Shown piece by piece: positions 46,921-57,212 of a DNA stretch of 64,000 nucleotides (its first letter is position 1; every line of letters begins with the position of its first letter). This stretch comes from Vandiemenella viatica (lineage: Eukaryota; Arthropoda; Insecta; Orthoptera; Morabidae). The notes under the pieces are model-generated. The model made no database searches and was not told the origin of the DNA. It saw only the letters and a list, made by a program, of their open reading frames with translations. The stretch spans positions 236,165,539-236,229,538 of the forward strand of contig JARYHS010013630.1 in NCBI GenBank assembly GCA_031002005.1, given 5' to 3'. Both the position numbers and the translations under genes were made by a program.

Positions 46921-47370
46921 TCACTTCCTAGTATTCCTTTGTTCCTTTGTTACTTGGGTTGCTCGTTTCTCAGCGGAACTGATGCGAGCATCGTCCTCTT
47001 GTTTGAGAATTTTCTTCATATATTTTCCTGCAGGGATTCCAAGCTTCTCAAGAGTTTTTAGTCTGCCAGCCATTCCATTGTTAAAAGTAATAACTGCATC
47101 ATTTGTGCCAATTTCAGCTATTCTTTTTCCAAAAAATCCTGTCTTGGGACATATTTTCCAAATTTTGGAAGGAAATGACTCATTGGCATTCTCAGTAAAA
47201 CCCCCAGACACATCTTTTCAAGAGCTTGGTGTCACACAACTCTCTAAACACAGGTTTAATAGCTTCCATTATGGGATTGCAATATTGTTCCTATGTTTGT
47301 AAAATGACAGTTCATTTCCTTAGCACGTTGGTATGTACACCATGAATTTATACCTTCTACAATAATACTG
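46921..47370 (-). pseudogene. Mutator-like transposase-domain protein, C-terminal relic
   Basis: The minus-strand frame 47211-46921 contains TENANESFPSKIWKICPKTG, then GKRIAEIGTNDAVITFNNG, LGIPAGKY and a basic tail with AEKRATQVTKEQR. Upstream, in other frames, are a NSWCTYQRAKEM-like segment (about 47345) and MEAIKPVFRELCDTKLLKRC (about 47265-47215). This order (SWC, IKPVYxxL, LLxRC, QNANESLHSxIWxxCPK, VxxFN) is that of the Mutator-like transposase domain found in many uncharacterised insect and cnidarian proteins. The catalytic part lies further upstream and was not recognised. Stops and shifts make it a pseudogene. The plus-strand ORF at 46898-47302 is its antisense shadow. Confidence 0.6.
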
Positions 47371-47619
47371 TCACCATGCAGAGCATTACTTAATCACACA
47401 TAATTCCCACACTGTTAATGATATTGAAATAATTTTTTCACTAAAATGAAGCCAAAACTATAAACTATTTTTGTGAATATAAAAAAACATTTTTTTGAAA
47501 CCTGATATGTGTACCTACCCCCTTGCCAACAAAAAATGATCATTACCGGATAGAATGACTGGTGGCGTGTGGTAATGTCACGTTTATAGCGGTACTACAT
47601 ATGAACAGCAGTGTCACCT
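47371..47619. other. No recognised feature
   Basis: Short AT-rich spacer. Confidence 0.35.
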
Positions 47620-47940
47620 ATTCATTTCGGCGATGGCTTTGTTGTGAGGTATTAAGTTGCAGAATGGTCCTACAAGCCGTGCATGGGACCGCTGGCTCCC
47701 GGACAATGACTATAAACTTTCCACGGTGACGCGAGGCGCAATGCGGTAATCCTTGGCACTCATCATTGCGGCAAATCCCCATTTCCTGCTGCCAATGGAA
47801 ACAAAGAGCCGTAATTGGGACGCACGCCTCTGCCCACTTGGACCGAGCACCGGACTTAAATCGATTTTTACAGTCCCAGTTTCCACCTACAGCAATTTCC
47901 GGGATCGGAGAGTGGCAATTGTTCGCTTTTTTTCCTAAAT
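47620..47940. other. GC-rich island
   Basis: High-complexity block with GGGACCGCTGGCTCCCGG, CACGGTGACGCGAGGCGCAA and CCGTAATTGGGACGC, the last containing a homeodomain-type TAATTG core. A 127-codon minus-strand ORF spans it without a known domain. AT-rich DNA flanks both sides. It looks like regulatory or conserved non-coding DNA more than a repeat. Confidence 0.3.
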
Positions 47941-48164
47941 AACTGTACGATTTGCAGCGATAAAAATCACACACTGCACGGTTTGTGACATTCTGAACCA
48001 CGTTGACAATTCGTGAACCAATGAATCCAAAATTCCGTTCTTATTTTAGTTGTTTAATATTTTTTCAGTAAAGAATATACTCGTTAGTGTTGTGTCACAA
48101 AATGTTGAGACTTATAACTGGTACAAAGATTTCATACTCCATTGCAACCACTAAATTCGTAAAA

Positions 48165-48335
48165 CTTTTTTTTTTTAATGGCTTTCGGCGTCTTAGACCA
48201 CACAGCCAGCCTGTTGAATTTTTCCAGATAATTAGACACACCACAGGACGGACATGACATTCACAGACACAACAGTTAAGCACCCATGCCCGCGGCCGGA
48301 CTCGAACCGGCGACCTTCGGCACGCGGATTCGTAA
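48165..48335 (-). repeat. tRNA-like SINE relic
   Basis: The minus strand has GGTCGCCGGTTCGAGTCCGG (B box, about 48315-48296) following a degraded A-box region, then a body with CATGGGTGCTTAACTG and GTCTGTGAATGTCATGTCC. It matches neither SINE-A nor SINE-B beyond the B box, so it is probably a third family. Confidence 0.5.
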
Positions 48336-48514
48336 AACTTGGTATACATTTCCTGCACACTGGACGACTAGAACCTTCCTCTCCGCAGGTATGCTATGCG
48401 TGGATTGCTAGCGGCAAAGAGACCAAAATTGTTATAAATGAAGGACAGTAGATTTATAAACATCATTGTCGATAAAAGACAAGTTTAACAGTAGGTAAGC
48501 TACTTACATTGATT

Positions 48515-49550
48515 TAGCAGTTACATTGAACCGAATCGGTGTATCGGATCAGCTTTGTGAATGGATAAAGGATTTTCTAACTGGTCGATCGCAGTATGTT
48601 GTCGCTGAAGGAGAAAGTTCTTCTAATCTAGATGTTACATCGGGTGTACCTCAAGGAAGTGTAATAGGACCACTTCTTTTCTTAATTTTTATAAACGATC
48701 TCGGAGACAAAGTGAAAAGCCTTTTTAGATTGTTTGCTGATGATGCGGTTATTTATAGGGAAGTAAGAAATTTGGCCGATTGCCTAGAAATTCAGCGCGA
48801 TCTGGATGATATTTTGGCTTGGTGCGCTGAGTGGCAACTTACTCTAAATTGTAAAAAGTGCAAGACAATGAGCATAACTAACAAAAAGAATCCGATTGTT
48901 CAGAAATACGAGGTAAACAGTACAGTTAATGATATGGTCGATTCTATGAAATATTTGGGAGTAACAGTACAATGGAACATGAAATGGGACATACACATTA
49001 ATTCTTTAGTAGGTAGAGCAAATTCTAAGCTGCGATTCATAGGTCGAATCTTGAAAAATTGTAATGAACAAACAAAGGAGATAGCGTACAAATCTCTTGT
49101 GCGTCCACATTTGGATTATTGTTGTGCCATTTGGGACCCGTTTCGTAAGGGATTGATCGAAAGTATAGAGAAAGTTCAGAGAATAGCCGCTCGATTCGTG
49201 ACCGCTTGCTACAGTCCTTATGAAAGCGTCATAGAACTTATTAGTAGATTATGTTGGGAGTCTCTGGTAGATAGACGACGCACGTTTCGTTTAAACTTAT
49301 TGGATAACATGCGTACTCCCACTTTCACTTTTGAGTGTAATGAAATACTTCTTCCACCAACCAATTTGAGTCGGAAGGACAGGAAGGATAAAATTAGAGA
49401 AATAAGGTGCCGGACTGATTCTTATATGAATTCTTTTTTCCCTCGTACCATTAGGGATTGGAATGCACAGCAAAGAGATTAGCTTTGGTGCTGAGCACCC
49501 TCTGCCACCAACAATTTTGTGAATTGCAGAGTATATATGTAGATGTAGAA
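48515..49550 (+). mobile_element. CR1-type LINE, 5'-truncated but well preserved
   Basis: Starts abruptly inside the RT (about 48515) and ends in CAGAGTATATATGTAGATG, the family's simple-repeat 3' end. The other copies at 21535, 28779 and 39803 share this end, which lets the 3' boundary be placed with confidence. The frame is open to its natural stop, so this is the youngest copy of the family here. No poly-A is used. Confidence 0.85.
48520..49482 (+). CDS. CR1-type reverse transcriptase, C-terminal half (5'-truncated ORF)
   Basis: About 320 codons with no internal stop, ending in TAG at 49480-49482. Motifs: SGVPQGSVIGPLLFLIFIND (residues about 39-58 from the ATG at 48526), catalytic FADD at 48733-48744, LNCKKCKTMSI, YLGVTVQWNMKW, RPHLDYCCAIWDP (thumb), a VQRIAARFV segment and the C-terminal FFPRTIRDWNAQ, typical of this LINE group. 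The start codon at 48526 is fortuitous: the true N-terminus with endonuclease and early RT motifs was lost at insertion. The fragment cannot retrotranspose on its own. It is possibly transcribed only by readthrough. Confidence 0.85.
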   Translation, partial: VTLNRIGVSDQLCEWIKDFLTGRSQYVVAEGESSSNLDVTSGVPQGSVIGPLLFLIFINDLGDKVKSLFRLFADDAVIYREVRNLADCLEIQRDLDDILAWCAEWQLTLNCKKCKTMSITNKKNPIVQKYEVNSTVNDMVDSMKYLGVTVQWNMKWDIHINSLVGRANSKLRFIGRILKNCNEQTKEIAYKSLVRPHLDYCCAIWDPFRKGLIESIEKVQRIAARFVTACYSPYESVIELISRLCWESLVDRRRTFRLNLLDNMRTPTFTFECNEILLPPTNLSRKDRKDKIREIRCRTDSYMNSFFPRTIRDWNAQQRD

Positions 49551-50459
49551 TCGACCTCTCAATAGATTTTAGAGTAACGAAATGCACTTAATTTCAGAAA
49601 AACGACTTTTTTGGTTTCTATTATTGGCATTCTGCATCAAGAACGTACCATCTGAACTGGGTTAACATAATTAATCAAATTTAAAAAATTAAAATAACAT
49701 GTTTAGGCATAAAAAACTTAACATTGATAATATTTAGTCATCATTATTATTTTTACTTGTAGTAGAGATTGAACTATTATCCTTGATATTAGAGACTGGT
49801 TTAGATTTTTATTTCACTGTCTAAAAGAAATTTTATTAAGAGTGTGTAGAAGCGTTGGTCTTCCGTGGCTAAGAAGTTCACAACATTTGTTGTTAAGTTC
49901 ATGACTGATCGCTTTAGATTTTCCAACAGACTGGAAGACTGTTGCCAATGCCTTTTATAAGCGGTTTACATTCCCCTCTCTAATCTCATCACATCCAAAA
50001 AATGGGGATGGTACTAAAGTCAATCTATACGAGTTGGTGGTTAAGAAATCTGCCAAGATTGAATTTTAATTGCACTATAATACTTATTGTTTTTCTTGGA
50101 AAATACTATTTTTGGTGCCACTGTTTAGTTGGTAACGTTCGCAATGTCGACCCTTATTTTTTCCTATATCTTTTCCCATTTGTTGCTCTTAGAGGTCCTA
50201 ACAGTAGGTATTATATCTGTCACTGGCATTAGAGGATAGTATATACATGATTTTATTTGAATTTTAATTAATGTATCCACTAATTCGCCTCCTATTAGGT
50301 CAGCGTGAGATTTAATCCAGATCAGTTACATCTCTTTTTTTGGAAGCTATGAAGGCGGTTTAAAAGTTCTATGATTTTTTAGACTAGGATATTTTTTCCG
50401 TTACTAGTATGAAGGTAATGTAGGGATTTTAGGGTGCTTTTTTAATATGACAGGATAAG
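49551..50459. other. No recognised feature
   Basis: AT-rich DNA with short ORFs only. Confidence 0.4.
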
Positions 50460-50463
50460 AATT

Positions 50464-50990
50464 TTATTTGCAGTTGTGTATTGCACCTATTGTAATTCTT
50501 TCAAAATGACTACCATTTTTGCAGTATACAAGTAAACTGTCACTTCCTTCGGTAGTTTGAATATGCCTGCCTGTATTATATACGTATGCGCACTCAACAA
50601 CCACTTCTGTCTTAGAACCATCCGTGTGGATGTGGCATGCATTATGTTCCAAGTCAAACTGGTCGAGTAACAAGGCACTATTGCGTTCCAAATATTCCCA
50701 AGATAGTAAGTTGAGCACGGTGTTTGGTCTCATAATTGTAATGTCGTAGCTAACTTCGAAGAACGGAAGTTTTTCCCCTATTTATGTATTATGTTACGTT
50801 ATATCTTTAATTCGAAATAATCGGCAACTAATGGAGGACTCTGTTTCCATTCCCAGCAGTGAATTGATTGATAATTTCTTTCTAACGTCGATACAGCCAT
50901 CATGAAAGCACTCGTAGGCAGTTGTAATTGTCTTTCGAGGCTTGTGTCTCTACACCTTTCATAACGATACGTGTAAGACATTATCATTGG
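50464..50990 (-). pseudogene. RNase H-containing LINE fragment
   Basis: The minus-strand frame 50733-50464 reads ACHIHTDGSKTEVVVECAYV, which carries the TDGSK motif that starts RNase H domains, with the first catalytic Asp, followed by an AYVYNTG strand. Upstream (50987-50800) a frame contains SPPLVADYFELKI, resembling the link between RT and RNase H in LINEs of the I/R1/LOA group. The rest of the RNase H (catalytic Glu and later Asp) is not recognisable. It is a short relic of a LINE type different from the others in the window. Confidence 0.55.
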
Positions 50991-51429
50991 GTAGGAAGAT
51001 TGCCCTCTTAATCACTTCGAGAATACGTGATCATATGGAATTGCAACTCTACAAATAATTTTACTCTAAACTCTATTCAGTTCTATATGGCAGTTTTCTC
51101 TACTTAATACTATCATAAAAAATTTATTAAAACCGTTAATCTTAGTTAAATTGTAACTTATTAATCTCGTTAATAATCTCCTGTGACAGTAATTTTGCTG
51201 CTTTACAATGCTTAAGTGTTAGAATTACTAACTTATATTTATTCGACTTAACGTAGCTCAGTTCTAAACTTTTGCTAGCAACGTCAATAACGACGACGAA
51301 TTTTCAGAAAACAGGATAAGTTTGCAGCTTACAGAAATCCACAGTAAAAATGGTAAGTAAGACATCAATGATACGATTGTCATTAAATTGCCTGACCCAT
51401 ACTTTCTAGTAGTTTTATCATGTTGACCG

Positions 51430-51900
51430 AACAGAACATCAGGAAATCAAAAACTTTGTCAGCTGTGTTTAATTCGTTATTGGGGTTCCTCAGCCTCAAC
51501 ACTAAGTACTGTCGCTGAGTGTTGCGTCCCAGATTGGTGGAACTGTGCCCACCCAAAAATTGTCGATACACAACTGAATCAGGCCATGTGCATTATACCA
51601 GCGGAAATCCCTATATCATGTCTACCTAGGTATATCGAATAACAAAGCACCCGCGTATGAATCTGGTTTAAGCTTAACTGTTAGATGAAAGAAGTATGGG
51701 ACACCAATGCTCCTCCTCAAAATGTCCTGCACCACAACCGTAAAATCTGGTCTGCTCCTAGTAAGAACCAATTGTGGCAGATGTGCAGATTCATTGTACA
51801 GATGGGAAAAACTATCATCATTGGTGACCAGGCAGATTATTCAGCCCATCTGCAAAACCACCAGCGATTTCTTAAAGGCTTCTAAAATTAAAAATAACTA
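51430..51900 (+). pseudogene. C-terminal fragment of a further LINE
   Basis: Plus-strand frames give STVAECCVPDWWNCAHPKIV and DTQLNQAMCIIPAEI (about 51490-51610), close to the AEYCAPVW and VDTQLNxxMRIIxG blocks after the RT domain of many insect LINEs. Further on, QLWQMCRFIVQMGK (51770-51815) recalls the terminal GRCxxLLxKWG block; the CDCG zinc motif that should follow is destroyed. Several stops lie between. The RT core itself is missing. Confidence 0.55.
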
Positions 51901-52799
51901 TTTATCAAATCTGGACATTTTTTGTGTTTTTATCTTAAAGTGATATCCTGTATTACATTTATAGATATGTACCTATGTAATACTTGTGATGTAATATGAA
52001 CCACACGCTAAATAAATAAAAGATATCATTTAACAACACCATACGAAACTCCGATTTGAATTTGAATGTAGTTATTACTTCAGGTTGCAACCACAAATTT
52101 AATTTCACATAACAACTGGAAACATCGGAATACTTTTATCAGCTTATCAATGATAACTGCGAAAACTATGGCATTTCATTTAATGTTGGACATTTCAGAA
52201 AAGCGAATGGAAAGATTAATAAATTATTTATCATCATATAAATTTGTAACAAAAGTTAAATATTGAATAGTTTCTGTTTTATTATTCTTTCATCATTTTG
52301 TTACTTACGTTCCATTCTTTATTTTTCTTTTCTACTTCGCACCAGCTGCTAATGTTTGTTGACTTATTAAAATATTTCATAACAAACAACTGAGTGTTCT
52401 TTTTTTAAAGGAAACATTCATCGCAAAGTAACACAGTAAAGATTTTTAATTTTATCCAAGTTTATTTTTTACTTGTTTCAAAGGATATTACACTGCTTTT
52501 TGTATTATTATTAAATACACATTTCTATCATTAATCGCTTTTCCTCGCCTAACAAATATGAGAAAAGGTTTCTTCACGTGTTTATGTAAACATTTACATT
52601 ACGCTACTTTATCACTCATTACCATTCACATCTTCAGTGTATAGAAGGATTCTGAAGTAGTAGACTAAGACACAATTTTTAATAATGTTAAATGCAGAAG
52701 TAATTTCACACTGAGCTGTAGTGATACGAGCTGTAAAAACGTTTGTGAGAATTTTCCTACGGGAATCCGCACTTAAAGCTTGTCGTTTTCTTTTTAGTA
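51901..52799. other. No recognised feature
   Basis: AT-rich DNA, no coding or repeat resemblance. Confidence 0.4.
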
Positions 52800-52950
52800 T
52801 ATTTCACAGTGTGAGTTGGCAGAATGACCCCGAGAGCATTAGCGCCGTCCATCTTGGCACCCTTTTTATCTGCGATGCACATTAGCTGGCGGCCAGTGAG
52901 CCCGCCAAGTCATATCTCCTCAGCCAGAATTGCCTGGTATCTTCATTAGC
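52800..52950. other. GC-rich island
   Basis: A 150-base block with GACCCCGAGAGCATTAGCGC, GCACATTAGCTGGCGGCCAG and CCCGCCAAGTCATATC in AT-rich DNA. Two ATTAGC words are homeodomain-like cores. No ORF of note. Candidate regulatory element. Confidence 0.3.
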
Positions 52951-55269
52951 ACTGCTACCAGTCACAAAGTAGACATTATTTACGGTTGGAACGTCACATT
53001 AAAGTTTGCTATTATGTACCAATGTTACGAGATTCCCTATGCTTATATATTCTTTAAACATCATAGTACACAGATTTTACAACAATTAGTTAAATGGTTC
53101 TTTGCATGTTGGAAGTATTGGAATAAATTACCAAGGAAAATGGTGATAAATTTACTAAAAAGGCTGAAAGAATAAAAAATTAAAATTCGTAATTGTGAAA
53201 ATAGACGGGTGAAAAATTTAACACTCGAAGTATATAATAATAATCAAAAATAATAAGAAAGGTTTAATTAAATCACTAGAAAAATCGTTATTACAATTAA
53301 ATTCATGTATTTTTACTGATTTTGATTAATTATTTTAGTTGGACATGCATTTCGCATTTCAAACGCGTAACTACTGTGGAATTTACCACAGTTAAAACAA
53401 GCAATAACATATTCAATGAAGAGTATCGGGAAGAAAATATTGTTATAAACTAACATTTAAAATGAATTCTAAAATTTGGGAAAAAGCCCAGGCAACAACA
53501 CAACTCGCGCCTCGTGTAGGTCGTCATTAGTAAAATTAAGGTATACTTTCAGTTGATAGAATTACAGACAAGGCAAAATTACCATATACATATTGCGAAG
53601 TGCCTGTATAAACATTTATCCCTTTTTTCTATTCAAGACAACTGGCCCCATGCCAAATCGAAGTTTCTTCAATCAATTCTATAGGCAGTCGTGACTATCG
53701 CCTTACATAGCATACGTTTAAATCAGTTGAGTTGTTCTTGTAGTCACGACAATTACTTAATAAAAGGAATCATACATAAACAGAAAAATATGTTTTTAAC
53801 ATATCTGTTCTTGAGGGTAGATCGGTGCGAGAAATGGACGCAGTACGCGATATGCATTGCAAAGAAGGAACAAATATTTCATAAGCATTAACAGAGGGGC
53901 AATAAGCTCGTTCAATTAGGACGCCAGGGGGAGGCAGCGACCTGTGATTTAGAGCGCTGAAAGATAGTAAAAATGAGCAGTGGCCAATCTAAGTAGGACA
54001 TATGGCTGCATCGGTATGCCTAATCATGGGGCTACACGTTTTCTCTCTACTGTTGGAGCCGTAGTGTGAGAAGAGGGTTAAATGCCATGCAGGAGGCTCC
54101 CGCCTCTTCTTTCGCTGAAGCAAGCAGCAAACTTCGACTTCGCCCGCCAAAGGTGGTACCCATTGGTTATCAACCACATGTAACAACAGATGGACAGCGT
54201 CCAATAAGTTGGACCAAATGCATGTGATCCATAGGAACAGACATATTAAAGAGAGCAAGCTAAGTTCATTCACTTTCTATATAGTCGGAGTTAATTGGGG
54301 CCGGACAAGTGCCAATAGACACAGGTTCTCTTACCACTCGCACAATGAGATTATAGTTAGGCAGTCACCATATAATCAATCACTTTGTTCTAACCGAATC
54401 TCCTGAAGTATGTATGAGAGCATCTTAGTCATGAATACTTTGAGTACGCCTGTAGCTTTTTATGTTTGTACAGCGATGTATTCACTCTGTGACTTCACAA
54501 TAAACAGTAAAAATATGATCCATCATCTGCAATCATTTCAGCCACCATGACAATCTCAAGAAGATCACAGACCGACAATGCAGCTACCATTTACTCTGTG
54601 CAACGGATCTTGTGAATTTCTCACCTCTCTTCCTGGCAGACTCATTACAAATGAAGTTGTTTGCATCAAATGCAGACGATACATGTGTTCCGACTTCTTA
54701 TGAATTACTCAACTCAGTCACCACACATCAATCGGAAAGAGAAATATAGCATCAAGAAAGACAAAAAAATATGGAAAACGATTTTCCTGCTATCAAATGT
54801 TATCGAGGTTTCTTTCGATTAAGTTAGCGCAAAAGTTTTTGGACAGCACCACGTGTTACGAATAGATAATGAAATAGAAGATATTTTGTTTAAACATTTT
54901 GCATCATTTCTTTAAAAATGTCGATATTTACGTGGGCGATACTATAATTTCGGTACGATGCAATGAAATATCTATAGCTACAAACCACTTAACACTAAAT
55001 AACCTGTAAATAATTGTATTTGAGACGGCGGCCAACTATAACTATGTTAAACATTTACTTTGTTTGATAACCATATTAATAATCTTCTATGGTTCCATTC
55101 CGTTTCGTGCCTGTCGTTGAGTTATTAGTTCCTAACTCATTTACGTTCTTCGTCTATTTTTTAATCTGTCGCATTCGTTGGTTTTTATTTCTCTCCGGGA
55201 CGTAATCTAAGCTTACCGATCTCGTGTCTTTTTTTTTTTTTTTTTGAGTGTTTTGCTTTGTTTGTAATC
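52951..55269. other. AT-rich DNA without a defended gene
   Basis: No gene recognised. Near 54620-54720 a frame with SPLFLADSLQMKLFA and a DDT word faintly resembles the RT core of a LINE, but is too decayed to call. A GC-richer block at about 53920-54190 is unassigned. Poly-T at 55229-55245. Confidence 0.4.
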
Positions 55270-55425
55270 TAGGACATGGAAAGAAGTAATGTACGGAGTA
55301 GCCTACTTTTAAAAAAGAAAAAGATGGAGCTGTCACGACATGTAATAAATATGCCAAAACATCCGGCAATGCAAGTGATCTTGTTGCTCATACGAGACAT
55401 TATAAAACAGACGAAAGTAAATCAT
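55270..55425 (+). pseudogene. BED-type zinc-finger relic of a hAT transposase
   Basis: A plus-strand frame starts MERSNVRSSLLLKKKK; after a one-base shift the next frame continues DGAVTTCNKYAKTSGNASDL and VAHTRHYKTD. The TSGNxSxLxxHxxxH pattern and preceding Cys/Lys segment match the BED finger found at the N-terminus of hAT transposases. The second Cys of the finger pair is replaced by Tyr, so zinc binding is doubtful. No catalytic domain follows. It may also be a relic of a domesticated BED protein. Confidence 0.5.
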
Positions 55426-55714
55426 ATAGGCATATATACAGATATCAGGAATTAATCAGTGTACCTTTGTGTTAAACAAAGACAAGTTTCAGAAATTTAT
55501 CTGTTTAAAACTTGTTTGTTTTGTCTGCATTTTTGTTTGTAAAAGAATATTATTGTAAACGGCCATTTTTGCACTGTTTCTAGGCCTTTGTTGCCGAATT
55601 ATTAGCAAGTTCTTATTATAAATAATTTAACAATGTACTGTAACAATAATAACATATGTAATAGTAGTAGTGATTCAATTTCTTTGAAAATAATTTTGTA
55701 TATATATAGAAGAT

Positions 55715-55852
55715 ATGGAAGAATTAGAAATAACCCTGGATGATCTACGAAACAAAATAGAAAAACTCAAAAAATTGAAACACGAAAAAGTAAGATTTGA
55801 ACCAAAAATAGACAAACGACACAAAATGAAGAGAGTGTTTACAGATGAGTAA
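55715..55852 (+). CDS. Small charged coiled-coil ORF, 45 codons, unrecognised
   Basis: ATG at 55715, TAA at 55850. The product starts MEELEITLDDLRNKIEKLKK and is followed by basic residues ending in RVFTDE. Leu/Ile recur with heptad-like spacing (LEITLDDLRNKIEKL), so a short coiled coil is likely. Codon use is purine-rich, unlike the surrounding AT-rich filler, and more purine-rich DNA follows to about 55960. It might be one exon of a larger gene, an element-encoded peptide, or chance. No homologue comes to mind. Confidence 0.3.
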   Translation: MEELEITLDDLRNKIEKLKKLKHEKVRFEPKIDKRHKMKRVFTDE

Positions 55853-56300
55853 AGACAAAGAAGATCACAACGAATTTAAACATACTGCGAAATTCGGAAC
55901 GAACGGTGCATGCACATGTCTAAGAAGACAACCAGAAAATTACTAAAGTGGTCCAATGAGGCCGTAAAAGCCTAATATTAATAATATATTGAAATTACTT
56001 GTATTTTTTTCCTTTCTTTCATTCTTAAAGGTAGAAGTAACTGTTTCGTAAACGAGGAATAGAAAATGTTAATCAAACTACAGTTTTTAGAATTTGTTGA
56101 CGATGAATATTGGTAGATGTAATTTTTGTCAGTAAACTATTTCAAATTTATTACTTACTATTCATTTACGTTATTATTTCTAATTTAGTATAAACAAGTA
56201 CCGGAAAACATTGATATTAACGTCTTCAGGAGGTCAATTTTTGTGTAATGTCAATTTTAATATCGATAATTCAATCATGATGAATCCATAATCCGCGCAA
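55853..56300. other. No recognised feature
   Basis: Purine-rich DNA to about 55965, then AT-rich DNA up to the Helitron-like repeat. Confidence 0.4.
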
Positions 56301-57212
56301 TCTTTATATATATAGATGAATGTATGTTAGTTTGTTTGTTTGTTTGTTTGTTGGTTTGTTTGTTCTTCATACAAATCCACAGTTTTTATCCGTTCTCGAT
56401 GAAACTTTGCACACTTATCCTTTGAAACAAGGAGAAAAATACAAAAATACTGTCTAAATTTGGTTGATAAATTATCTGTATAAATAACACATTTGTCTCA
56501 TAACTTCGAAATACGGCGGTAGACAGACACCTTGGATGTGGACGACTCCGTAGCGAGTTTCCTCGTTGTGGTCTGGCAGCTGAGTGGCTAAACCGATGGC
56601 TTACGAACGTCATGGTCTCCGGTTCAAATCTCCATCGGGGATAAGGTTTTTAAAAATTGTTTTTCATCGTAAGAGTCAGGCCTGGGCCGTAGGTTATTCG
56701 GATTGAATGTTAAACCGTAGATATTAGAAAGTTAGGGGTGCAATGCGAGGCAAATCGTAGGTATTCTTGCAATGTTGTAGGTGTATACTTTTATACGTTA
56801 TAATGATCCCTCAGGTGTTGTTCACAGTCAGTGTGTGAGTGTGAACCACAGTAATATTATTATAAATACGGAAGTAAGTCTCTGTCTTTTTGTTACGTTT
56901 TGACGACTAAATGGCTATATCGTTGTGATGTAATTTTATGAGGATATAAGCTCAGTATATTTTTTCCAGTATGATTAACAGTTGTAGTCACGAAATTTTG
57001 AGATTTTATCGAATAGTGACAGAAATATGTTGGAAATTAATTCTCTTCAAGAGGCAGGTTCGACGGTAGAATGATGTAGTGATAGCTTTCCTGTCATATT
57101 ATGCCGACTCGATATTGTTTGGGACTAATCCTTCGTTACCAACAACTTACTATATTTAATTCTGGCAAAAAATTCTTAATTCACGCGTACGCAGTCGCGG
57201 GTACGAGGCTGG
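56301..57212 (+). mobile_element. Non-autonomous Helitron-like repeat, unit 1
   Basis: Begins TCTTTATATATATAGATG after an A and closes with CTGG (57209-57212) before a T, again the A|TC...CTRR|T pattern. Contains a (TTTG)n tract (56330-56362), CCACAGTTTTTATCCG, a tRNA-like head (56573-56641), the AGTCAGGCCTGGGCCGTAGG block and the GTAAGTCTCTGTCTTTTTG block. It is 912 bases long and non-coding. The family matches the copy at 19480-20531. Confidence 0.6.
56573..56641 (+). repeat. tRNA-like head inside unit 1
   Basis: CTGGCAGCTGAGTGGCTAAA as A-box region and GGTTCAAATCTCC as B box, spaced as in a tRNA gene. It sits inside the Helitron-like repeat and is shared by all three copies in the window. 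Confidence 0.55.

Noticed and set aside
46898..47302. Plus-strand ORF of 134 codons
   Set aside because: Antisense of the Mutator-like relic, which shows recognisable motifs on the minus strand.
54600..54760. Possible LINE RT core with a DDT word
   Set aside because: Too short and decayed; only a few residues agree with any RT block.
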